44,993 nt of DNA from Thermoleophilaceae bacterium. GTDB taxonomy: Bacteria > Actinomycetota > Thermoleophilia > Solirubrobacterales > Thermoleophilaceae. Of the stretch, positions 31,067-37,674 are shown piece by piece (the stretch's first letter is position 1; every line of letters begins with the position of its first letter). The stretch is taken from NCBI GenBank assembly GCA_030446485.1, contig JAUJNF010000012.1, forward strand, positions 1-44,993. Direction: 5' to 3'. Below the pieces are notes generated by a model. That model saw only the letters and a list, made by a program, of their open reading frames with translations, was not told the DNA's origin and did no database searches. The position numbers were made by a program, and so were the translations under genes.

Positions 31067-31909
31067 CTACGCCGCCACCCCCAGCGCGTAGGTGCCGGCC
31101 AGCCCCTGGTACGGCGCGTACGGGGCGAAGAACTCGCGCACCTCGTGCTCGGTGGCCCGCCGCCCGAGACCCGCGAGGCGCCCCACGAGCTTGACGTAGG
31201 CGAGATCTCCGGCCGGGAGCTGGTCGTCCCGGCCCTGGCCGTGAAAGGCCAGGCACTCGATCGTCCACGAGCCGATGCCGGAGATCGACCGCAGGCGGCG
31301 CCACGCCGGCTCGTGCTCGTTGAGGTCGGCGCGGCCGGCCGCCACCTCGCGCGAGGCGCGGATGAGGGCGAGCGCACGGCGACCGGCGAGGTCGCAGGCT
31401 TCGAGCTCTGCCGGCGAGCGCCCGCCGAGGGCCGCCGCGGTGGGCGCGTCCCGGTACGTTCCGCACGGCGAGCGGCGCCCCCAGCGCCACACCAGGCGCC
31501 GCTGGATGGCGCGCGCCCGCACCGTTTCGATGAGCTGCTCGGTGACCGCCCAGGCCAGGGCCTCGTACGGCTCGGCGCGGCGCCGCGGGCGCAGCCACGG
31601 CCGGCGCCGGATCACCGGCCCGATCAGGTGGTCGCGGCGGAAGGCCCTGTGGAAGGGCGCGATGTCGTGATCGAGGCCGAGCGCGAAGCGCATCCGGTCG
31701 ACGGCGTAGGCCGCGGCCACCGGGCACCGTGACTCCGCCCGGACCCTCACCGCGCCGGTCACCGGCCAGGCGTGCACCACGACCGGAAGCTCGCCGTGAT
31801 GCATCACCCGGGCGAGCGCTCCGCCCGGCGCACGGCGCAGCACGCCGTCCCTCCCGGCACGCGGCAGCCGATACGGCCCGGTGGGCCGCAGGTCGCGCTC
31901 GATCACCAC
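31067..31909 (-). CDS. AlkA-like DNA-3-methyladenine glycosylase (HhH-GPD)
   Basis: A 280-residue base-excision repair enzyme. The N-terminal beta region (GVLRRAPGGALARVMHHGEL) is AlkA_N-like. The HhH-GPD part has PWLRPRRRAEPYEALAWAVT EQLIETVRARAI, then the helix-hairpin-helix LRSISGIGSWTIECLAFHGQ and, downstream, GRDDQLPAGDLAYVKLVGRL with the catalytic Asp in PAGD. It removes alkylated bases from DNA. The start is GTG 31909. It is convergent with the transporter operon (19 bases between stops) and apparently transcribed alone. The methylated-DNA partners Ada or Ogt are not nearby. Confidence 0.85.
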   Translation of the reverse strand: MVIERDLRPTGPYRLPRAGRDGVLRRAPGGALARVMHHGELPVVVHAWPVTGAVRVRAESRCPVAAAYAVDRMRFALGLDHDIAPFHRAFRRDHLIGPVIRRRPWLRPRRRAEPYEALAWAVTEQLIETVRARAIQRRLVWRWGRRSPCGTYRDAPTAAALGGRSPAELEACDLAGRRALALIRASREVAAGRADLNEHEPAWRRLRSISGIGSWTIECLAFHGQGRDDQLPAGDLAYVKLVGRLAGLGRRATEHEVREFFAPYAPYQGLAGTYALGVAA

Positions 31910-32001
31910 GGGCTTAAGGTGGTCCCCGCCTCAACTACCGTCGCGCTCGGATGGCCGATCATCGACGGTACTTTCGGCGGCGACCACTGCGCCCGAGCCG
32001 C

Positions 32002-32313
32002 TCAGCGCTTGATCAGGTGAACGTCGACGAGGAACGAGCGCGTGCCCGCGATCTCGAGCGCCGAATCACTCCGCTTCCGCCGGCGCACGAGGAACCGGCC
32101 ACCACGGCGCCGCCGCAACAGGCGAGAGAGCATCAGGGTGAAGACCCCGGCAAGGAAGCCGCCGGTGGCCGCCACCAGCGGGGCGGGTACGAGCGGGGCA
32201 GACGGCCGCGCGATCGGACGCGCGTCGGCCACCGTGGACACGACCGGCAGCCGGCTGGCCTCGGCCCTTTCGGGGGCCGTCCCGTTCGCCTCCGTGGAGC
32301 CTTCCTCCGCCAC
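32002..32313 (-). CDS. Small membrane protein of unknown function
   Basis: A 103-residue protein, GTG start at 32313. One hydrophobic segment (LVPAPLVAATGGFLAGVFTL then MLSRLL) follows a Pro/Ala-rich N-terminus. The C-terminal part is strongly basic (RRRRGGRFLVRRRKRSDS) and so cytosolic. It is 10 bases downstream of the bCerS-like gene, so part of its transcript. No known domain. Topology suggests a membrane-anchored adaptor or stability factor for the enzyme encoded before it; that is only a guess. The 92 bases between this stop and the AlkA-like gene start hold nothing recognised. Confidence 0.6.
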   Translation of the reverse strand: MAEEGSTEANGTAPERAEASRLPVVSTVADARPIARPSAPLVPAPLVAATGGFLAGVFTLMLSRLLRRRRGGRFLVRRRKRSDSALEIAGTRSFLVDVHLIKR

Positions 32314-32323
32314 GCGAGCGAGT

Positions 32324-33457
32324 CTACCGGCCGTCCCGGAAGGCTCGCTCGTACATCCGGTAGCGCTTCACGATCCGGCCGCCCATGGCCTCCATCGCCT
32401 TGTTCATGGCGGTGTTCGTCTCCAGGATCCAGCCCATCTCGCCACCGGTCTGGCGCGTGACCGACGCCATGTGGAAGTGCTCGGCGTAGAAGGCCGCGGC
32501 CACGCCGGTGTGCTGGTACTCGGGCTTGACGCCGAGGGCGAACACCCGCACGCGGTCGATGTCGTCGCGCGCCCGCAGGGCGCGCAGCCATCCGAAGGGC
32601 AGCAGGCGGCCGTTCAGCTTGGCCAGCACCTGGTTGAAGTCCGGCACGGTGAGCGCCGCCCCCACCGTCTCGCCGGCCTTGTCGGCGAACATCCCCCAGT
32701 TCTCGTTGAGGATCGGCTTGATCTCCTTGCCGAGGTGCTCGAGCTCGCGCTCGGTGAGCGGCACCGCGCCCCAGTTGTTCTCCCAGGCCTCGTTGTAGAT
32801 CACGCTGAAGCGCCGCACCTCCTGCTTGAGGTCGCGCTTGTCGAGGTGGCGCAGCCTGATGCCGTGCTCGGGCTCGAGCTTCGCGGCGAGATCCCAGATC
32901 ACGGGGAGCACCTTCTCGCGGTCGGAGACCTCGAGCTCCCACTTGTAGAGGTCCATGGCCTTGCCAAGCCCCGCTTCCTCGAGGAGCCCGCCGTAGTAGG
33001 GGTGGTGCCAGTTCTCGAAGATCTGCGGCGGCCGCTCGTGGCCCTCGACGAGCACGCCGCACTCGTGGTTGGTCGAGAAGTCGAGCGGCCCCACCATGCG
33101 GTCGCGGTCGCGCTCGCGCAGCCACCCATCCGCCGCGTCGAGCAGTGCCGCCGCGACCTGTGGATCGTCCTCGCTCTCGAAGAAGCCGAACAGCCCCCAG
33201 CGGTTGTCCTGGGCTTCGTTCAGCCGGTGGTCGACATGGGCCGAGATGCGCCCCACCGGCACGCCGTCCCGCCAGGCCAGGAAGTACTCCGCCTCGGCGT
33301 GCTCGAAGAACGGGTTGCGCCTGCGGCTGAGGTGTCGCCGGCGCTCGGAGATCAGGGGAGGGACCCAGAGCGGCTGGGTATCGTAGAGCCGCCACGGCAG
33401 CCTGATGAAGCGGGTCAGGTCCCGCCGCGAGCGGACCGGACGGATCTCGACGGACAC
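32324..33457 (-). CDS. YghO/bCerS-like GNAT-fold acyltransferase
   Basis: A 377-residue protein of the GNAT-like YghO group, to which the bacterial ceramide synthase bCerS belongs. Typical stretches: FIRLPWRLYDTQPLWVPPLI, then RRNPFFEHAEAEYFLAWRDG, VGRISAHVDHRLNEAQDNRW GLFGFFES, and FGWLRALRARDDIDRVRVFA followed by the acetyl-CoA-type loop VKPEYQHTGVAAAFYAEHFH. In bCerS these residues support N-acylation of a sphingoid base. The divergent gene, 14 bases away, is a serine-palmitoyltransferase-like PLP enzyme, which supports this reading. The GTG start has a -10 TAAGGT 8 bases upstream. Alternative: acyltransfer to another amine. Confidence 0.75.
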   Translation of the reverse strand: MSVEIRPVRSRRDLTRFIRLPWRLYDTQPLWVPPLISERRRHLSRRRNPFFEHAEAEYFLAWRDGVPVGRISAHVDHRLNEAQDNRWGLFGFFESEDDPQVAAALLDAADGWLRERDRDRMVGPLDFSTNHECGVLVEGHERPPQIFENWHHPYYGGLLEEAGLGKAMDLYKWELEVSDREKVLPVIWDLAAKLEPEHGIRLRHLDKRDLKQEVRRFSVIYNEAWENNWGAVPLTERELEHLGKEIKPILNENWGMFADKAGETVGAALTVPDFNQVLAKLNGRLLPFGWLRALRARDDIDRVRVFALGVKPEYQHTGVAAAFYAEHFHMASVTRQTGGEMGWILETNTAMNKAMEAMGGRIVKRYRMYERAFRDGR

Positions 33458-33465
33458 GGCGCGCC

Positions 33466-33471
33466 ACCTTA
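33466..33471 (-). promoter_or_regulatory. Candidate -10 (TAAGGT) for the YghO/bCerS-like gene
   Basis: On the minus strand TAAGGT is followed by 8 bases (GGCGCGCC) and the GTG start at 33457. The element abuts the ATG (33472) of the divergent gene, so the promoters are packed into 14 bases. A matching -10 for the plus-strand gene is not evident. Confidence 0.4.
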
Positions 33472-34359
33472 ATGCCCACGGCCATAGATCTCTTTGCCAA
33501 GACGCGCGGGCACGAGCGCGCCGAGCAGCTGCGCGCCGCCCGCGAGCAGGACGTCCTCCCCTACTTCCGCGCGCTCGAGGGTCCGGCCGGGCCGGTGGTC
33601 ACGATGGAGGGCGCGGAGCGCGTGATGCTCGGCTCGAACAACTACCTCGGCCTGACCGGGGACCCGCGCGTGAAGGAGGCGGCGCGCGGCGCGCTCGACA
33701 CCTACGGCACCGCCCTCACCGGCTCACGGCTGCTGAACGGCACGATCCCGCCGCACCTCGAGCTCGAGCGCGAGATCGCCGAGTGGATGGGCACCGAGCA
33801 GGCGCTCGTGTTCACCACGGGCTACCAGGCCAACGTCGGCGCGCTGTCCACGCTGCTCGCACCGGAGGACACCGTCGTGGTCGACAGCGGCGACCACGCG
33901 TCGATCCTCGACGGCGTGGCCATGTCGCGCGCCCGCGTGCGCCCGTTCCGCCACAACCGGCTCGACAAGCTGGAGTCGATGCTCGAGCGCTCGGTGACCG
34001 ACGGCGGCGGGGTGCTCGTGGTGGTCGACGGCGTCTTCTCGATGGAGGGCGACATCTGCGACGTCGCGTCAGTGTCGGAGCTGTGCGAACGCCACGGCGC
34101 GCGCTTGATGGTGGACGAGGCGCACGGGGCCGGAGTGTTGGGCGCCCGCGGCGCCGGCGCGTGCGAGCTGTTCGGCGTGGAGGATCGCGTGGACCTGCGC
34201 ATGGGCACCTTCTCGAAGTCGCTCGCCAGCTGCGGTGGCTTCATCGCCGGGCCGGCCGAGGTGATCGACTTCATGCGCATCCAGGCCCGCTCGTTCCTGT
34301 TCACCGCGGCCGAGCGCCAGCGCCGCGGGCTGGCCGACGCCCTCGCCAGCAAGGGCTGA
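33472..34359 (+). CDS. Serine palmitoyltransferase/KBL-like PLP enzyme, C-terminally truncated
   Basis: A 295-residue alpha-oxoamine synthase family member (serine palmitoyltransferase, 8-amino-7-oxononanoate synthase, KBL). It keeps the substrate/PLP region: VMLGSNNYLGLTGDPRVKEA, GTALTGSRLLNGTIPPHLEL, the glycine-rich TTGYQANVGALSTL, VVVDGVFSMEGDICDVASVS, DEAHGAGVLGARGAG and TFSKSLASCGGFIAGPAE, with Lys 249 as PLP lysine. After RSFLFTAA the sequence departs from the family and stops in 22 residues (RQRRGLADALASKG), whereas members run to about 390-400. The C-terminal domain is missing. Given the divergent bCerS-like gene, sphingoid-base synthesis is the best guess; biotin synthesis is less likely with no bio genes nearby. 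Confidence 0.78.
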   Translation: MPTAIDLFAKTRGHERAEQLRAAREQDVLPYFRALEGPAGPVVTMEGAERVMLGSNNYLGLTGDPRVKEAARGALDTYGTALTGSRLLNGTIPPHLELEREIAEWMGTEQALVFTTGYQANVGALSTLLAPEDTVVVDSGDHASILDGVAMSRARVRPFRHNRLDKLESMLERSVTDGGGVLVVVDGVFSMEGDICDVASVSELCERHGARLMVDEAHGAGVLGARGAGACELFGVEDRVDLRMGTFSKSLASCGGFIAGPAEVIDFMRIQARSFLFTAAERQRRGLADALASKG

Positions 34360-34408
34360 CCGGCGTTCCCAGCGGCGGGTCCGGAGGGGCGCGGGCGAGC
34401 GTCTCGCG

Positions 34409-34900
34409 CTAGGCGGGCTCGATCATGCGGCTGCCGAGCTCCTCCGGAGACTCGTCGGCCGTAAACCCCGGCTGGGTCGTGGCAATCTCGATGATGTGTC
34501 CATCGGGGTCGCGCACGTACAGCGAGTGGAAGTAGGTCCGGTCGAGCACCTCGGTGCACGACACGCCACGCGAGGTGAGGTAGCGGAGCCACTCCTCGAG
34601 CTCCTCGAGCGAGCCGACGGCGAGCGCGAAGTGATGGGTGGAGCCGAGCCCCACCTTGCCGGCCTCCATCTGCGGGTACTCGAAGCAGGAGACCACCGTT
34701 CCGGGGCTCCCGGTGGCGTCCCCGAAAAAGAAGTGGCGCGCGTTGGGGTCGTCCTGGTTGCGGGTCTGCTTGACGACGCGCATGCCAAGCAGGTCGCGGT
34801 AGAAGGCGACCGTCTGGTCGAGGCTCGAGCAGATGATCGTGATGTGATGCAGCCCCGTTATCTGCAGGCGCCGGGGTTCCGGTTGGCCCGGAACGCTCAC
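34409..34900 (-). CDS. VOC-family (glyoxalase/dioxygenase-like) metalloprotein
   Basis: A 163-residue VOC-superfamily protein with two beta-alpha-beta-beta-beta modules: LQITGLHHITIICSSLDQTV AFYRDLLGM, and VGLGSTHHFALAVGSLEELE. Metal ligands are His in HHITI, His in HHFALA and Glu in DPDGHIIEIATTQPG. Such folds serve glyoxalases, extradiol dioxygenases and resistance proteins; the Tyr/Arg-rich strand KQTRNQDDPNARHFFFGD suggests an aromatic or glyoxal-type substrate. The start is GTG 34900. It ends 50 bases after the truncated PLP gene in the opposite orientation. It may be the last gene of the long minus-strand series, 70 bases after the membrane gene. Confidence 0.82.
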   Translation of the reverse strand: MSVPGQPEPRRLQITGLHHITIICSSLDQTVAFYRDLLGMRVVKQTRNQDDPNARHFFFGDATGSPGTVVSCFEYPQMEAGKVGLGSTHHFALAVGSLEELEEWLRYLTSRGVSCTEVLDRTYFHSLYVRDPDGHIIEIATTQPGFTADESPEELGSRMIEPA

Positions 34901-34970
34901 CGTCTGTCCTCCACCGCGGGCATGAACGCGACCCTAGAGGATGCGCCGGCGTGAGGCCCCGACCGGCCGG

Positions 34971-35522
34971 CTACCGAAAGCTGAGGCCGCCGGAGCGGCG
35001 ACGGAAGGTACGTCGCAGCGCCCAGAACGAGGCGCCGAACACGAGCAGCCCGGTGAGCACCGCCTGGTAGATCAGCACGTTGCCCGACCCGCCCGCGAAC
35101 ACCACGGCGAGCATCACGCCCATGGCCGCGGCACCGGCCAGCAGGCTGCTGTGGGAGCGAAAGCCGGCGAAGTGCTCGCGTATCGAGATCTCGAGGCCGG
35201 CGAGGCAGATGAGCGCGATGCCGGCGGCGAGCATCGTCGCGCCTCTGGAGCCGCCGCTGATGAGGCCGACGCTGCCGAGCACGCGCCCCCGCAGCACCAC
35301 GAGCTCGGTGAGTGGGAACCGCCCCCCGGGTGCGGCCGGCCGCTCCGCGCCGCGGCGCGCGGGCGATCGACGCGGGGTCTCCGCCGCCGCCGCGCTGCGG
35401 GCGGCGCGGGCCCGCCGGCGGCGAGCCTCGTCACGTTCGGCGCGGGTGGTGCCGGGCTCGGACGCGCCCGCGGCGCGCTCGTCCGAAGCTTCGCCCAAGC
35501 GCTTGCGGCTACGTCGACCCAC
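34971..35522 (-). CDS. Membrane protein of unknown function
   Basis: A 183-residue protein. Residues 1-68 are Arg/Ala-rich and disordered (SRKRLGEASDERAAGASEPG). Three to four membrane segments follow: GATMLAAGIALICLAGLEIS, HSSLLAGAAAMGVMLAVVFA and NVLIYQAVLTGLLVFGASFW, with a basic tail (RRTFRRRSGG). The start is GTG 35522, 18 bases past the coiled-coil gene, so it belongs to the same transcript. No domain is recognised. Confidence 0.65.
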   Translation of the reverse strand: MGRRSRKRLGEASDERAAGASEPGTTRAERDEARRRRARAARSAAAAETPRRSPARRGAERPAAPGGRFPLTELVVLRGRVLGSVGLISGGSRGATMLAAGIALICLAGLEISIREHFAGFRSHSSLLAGAAAMGVMLAVVFAGGSGNVLIYQAVLTGLLVFGASFWALRRTFRRRSGGLSFR

Positions 35523-35540
35523 AGGGGTCCCCCGTGAGGG

Positions 35541-36152
35541 CTATCGGTGAGGGCGGGGTCGCAGCGTGTGGCTGCGCCCCCCGGCTAACGGACAGCCGGA
35601 GGAGATCTTGACGCGCCACCAGTTCATCAGCATGCCGAGCACGCCCCACCGCGGTGTCACGTGCCAGTGCTTGCACCCCGGCTCGCCGATGTCGCTGTTG
35701 CCGACCCGTTGCCACTTGTAGCGCGCCGGCTCGAGCATCATCTCCTCGATCAGGCAGCGGTTGTCCTGCTCGACCTGGGTCTGCTCGCTGAGCAGACGGC
35801 GGTTCTGGTCGAGGCGGACCAGCAGCTGGTCGCGCACACGCTCCAGCTCGGACAGCCCGAGGACGCGCGGACCTCCGCGGGAGGCGACGGCCCAGTCGAA
35901 GCCCTGCCGGGGATAGGTCGAGCAGAAGAGGCTGGCGAGCTCCGACTCGAGGCGGGCGATCTGGTCGCGGAGCGATTGCCGGGCGGCGCGCTCGTCGACC
36001 TCGACGGGGGCGAGAGGAGTGGTTGCGCCGCGAGCGTACAGCTCGAGCGGCGGCGTTTCCTCTAGCAGTGCGCCTCCCGTGGCCACCGGTCGAGGGTAGC
36101 AGAGGAGACCGGGTTCGGCGCCGGTTGGCGGAACCGCCTCGGGCGCGTTCAC
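35541..36152 (-). CDS. Helical protein of unknown function with Trp-rich C-terminus
   Basis: A 203-residue protein. The middle is coiled coil: RAARQSLRDQIARLESELAS and RVRDQLLVRLDQNRRLLSEQ, with a Cys-containing stretch between (FCSTYPRQGFDWAVASRGGP). The C-terminal 60 residues (YKWQRVGNSDIGEPGCKHWH, WGVLGMLMNWWRVKISSGCP) are Trp-rich with two Cys and a short hydrophobic part. The start is GTG 36152, overlapping the B3/B4 gene stop by 4 bases (GTGA). The two conserved Cys and CKHWH might bind metal. I do not recognise the family. Confidence 0.65.
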   Translation of the reverse strand: MNAPEAVPPTGAEPGLLCYPRPVATGGALLEETPPLELYARGATTPLAPVEVDERAARQSLRDQIARLESELASLFCSTYPRQGFDWAVASRGGPRVLGLSELERVRDQLLVRLDQNRRLLSEQTQVEQDNRCLIEEMMLEPARYKWQRVGNSDIGEPGCKHWHVTPRWGVLGMLMNWWRVKISSGCPLAGGRSHTLRPRPHR

Positions 36153-36805
36153 GAAACGCCGGCGTCGGCCCCCTCCAACGTCTCGGCGGCCGTCCACATC
36201 GCCTCCTCGACGCTCACCTCGGGCACCCCCTTCACCTGAACGGCGGCGAGCAGCACGCGCCGCGTTCCGGAGGTTACCTCGCGCTCAGGGGCACTGTCGC
36301 CGAAGAGCACGGCGACCACCTCGGAGTCGTCGGCCACCACCATCCGGCGCGCGGGGAGGAGCCCTCCCTCGGGCCCCAGGCGCTCGCCGTCGCGGGAGAG
36401 CCGCACCCCCAGGGTCCCGGCGACCCGGTCGGCATCGAAGGCCATCAGCGCCACGCCGGTCTCCACGGTGGCGATCACGACGGCGTCGCGCGGCAGGCCC
36501 TGGCTCCTGAAGCCGCCGTGCACCATCCGCTCCAGGGCGAGGCCCTCCACCGGCGTGCGGTGATCGTCGGGATCAATGCCGATCTGGCGGAAGAAGACGC
36601 GATAGGCCCACGGGATCGGCTGCTGGCGCAGGTTCACGGCACGGCCGCCCGTGAAGCGGTCGCTCATCGTGCGGAGGCGGTCCTTGACGGCCCGTGGGCT
36701 GCGCCCCGGGCGAGCCGGTACGACCATCTGCCGCAGGGCCAGGTGAGGGAACTCCTCGGCGAGCCCGGCGTCCACCCAGCCGCGCACGATCGTCGGCGTG
36801 CTCAT
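36149..36805 (-). CDS. B3/B4 tRNA-binding-domain protein
   Basis: A 218-residue stand-alone B3/B4 domain, the editing-type fold found in phenylalanyl-tRNA synthetase beta. Marks: RGWVDAGLAEEFPHLALRQM, the basic helix SPRAVKDRLRTMSDRFTGGR, LRQQPIPWAYRVFFRQIGID and PVEGLALERMVHGGFRSQGL, then GLLPARRMVVADDSEVVAVL FGD (substrate cavity). Such proteins may edit mischarged tRNA or bind nucleotides or metabolites. ATG 36805 overlaps the redoxin gene stop (ATGA), so it is translationally coupled. The link to the neighbouring transport genes is not obvious. Confidence 0.82.
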   Translation of the reverse strand: MSTPTIVRGWVDAGLAEEFPHLALRQMVVPARPGRSPRAVKDRLRTMSDRFTGGRAVNLRQQPIPWAYRVFFRQIGIDPDDHRTPVEGLALERMVHGGFRSQGLPRDAVVIATVETGVALMAFDADRVAGTLGVRLSRDGERLGPEGGLLPARRMVVADDSEVVAVLFGDSAPEREVTSGTRRVLLAAVQVKGVPEVSVEEAMWTAAETLEGADAGVS

Positions 36806-37674
36806 CCCGCCGGGGGCGGCCTCGTAGCGGGAGGCGGCCGCTCGAGGGCCGATACCGCGGCGCGCAGCTGCCGCGCGTCGAGGGTGCCCAGCTTGGTCTC
36901 CCGGACCTTCCCGCCGGGATAGGCGAAGACCGTGGTCGGGCACACACCGACCCGGTAGATGTTCACCACCGCTCCGTCGCGATCGACGGCCACCGGGAAG
37001 TCCCAGCCGCGTTCGCGCACCAGCTCCTCGACCTCGGAGCGCTCCTCGCCGCTGACCACGGCGGCGAAGTTAACCTCCGGGAACTCGGCGGCCAGGGCGT
37101 CGAAGCTGTCGAGCTGCGGCTCGCAGTTGGTCCCGCGGGTGACGATGAAGCTCAGCACGAGCGGACCCTCGCGGAGCTCGCACAGGTTGACGATCTCCGG
37201 TCCGCGCACCTCGCACGCCGGCCGAGCGCCGGCCTGCTCGGAGTCGGTCGTGCGCTGGCTGATGTTGGCGTCCCCCTCCTGCGTGCCGGTGGCGAGGGGA
37301 GCTGCGAAGGCGGGCATCGGTTGCCCCGGCGGGAGACCGCGTAGAGCGCCTCCCGGGCCTCCCGCATCGCGGATCAGCAGGCTGCCGACCACGATGACGG
37401 CGAGGATGAATGCCACCCCGAGCACCCACAGGTAGCGCCCGCGCGGACGCGCCGGCTCGGTGGGCTTGCGCTGCCCCGGCTCCGGCACGAGATCGAGCTC
37501 GGCCAGCCGCTCGGCGGCGGTCTGGCGGGCGGGGCGCTCCGCCCGCGGATCGCCGGAGCCGTCCCGGGGCGAGTCGCCGGCACCGCCCAGCGGATTCCCC
37601 GGCCGACCGGCGCCGAGATCCCCGAAGCGATCCTCAGGCACGCGTTCGGCGCCAGCGCGGCCGAGCTTGGGCAC
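36802..37674 (-). CDS. Membrane-anchored thioredoxin/TlpA-like protein with a single-Cys motif
   Basis: A 290-residue protein. Residues 1-75 are charged; a single membrane anchor follows (YLWVLGVAFILAVIVVGSLL). The thioredoxin fold starts near PLVLSFIVTRGTNCEPQLDS FDALAAEF and ends with GVCPTTVFAYPGGKVRETKL, where the cis-Pro is preceded by Cys. Where redoxins have CxxC this protein has TNCE, a single Cys, so it is not a standard disulfide oxidoreductase; peroxiredoxin-like or chaperone activity is possible. Extra Cys occur in PACEVRGPEIVNLCELREG. GTG 37674 overlaps the MMPL stop by 41 bases. It may help fold exported proteins of the lipid-transport series. Confidence 0.78.
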   Translation of the reverse strand: MPKLGRAGAERVPEDRFGDLGAGRPGNPLGGAGDSPRDGSGDPRAERPARQTAAERLAELDLVPEPGQRKPTEPARPRGRYLWVLGVAFILAVIVVGSLLIRDAGGPGGALRGLPPGQPMPAFAAPLATGTQEGDANISQRTTDSEQAGARPACEVRGPEIVNLCELREGPLVLSFIVTRGTNCEPQLDSFDALAAEFPEVNFAAVVSGEERSEVEELVRERGWDFPVAVDRDGAVVNIYRVGVCPTTVFAYPGGKVRETKLGTLDARQLRAAVSALERPPPATRPPPAG

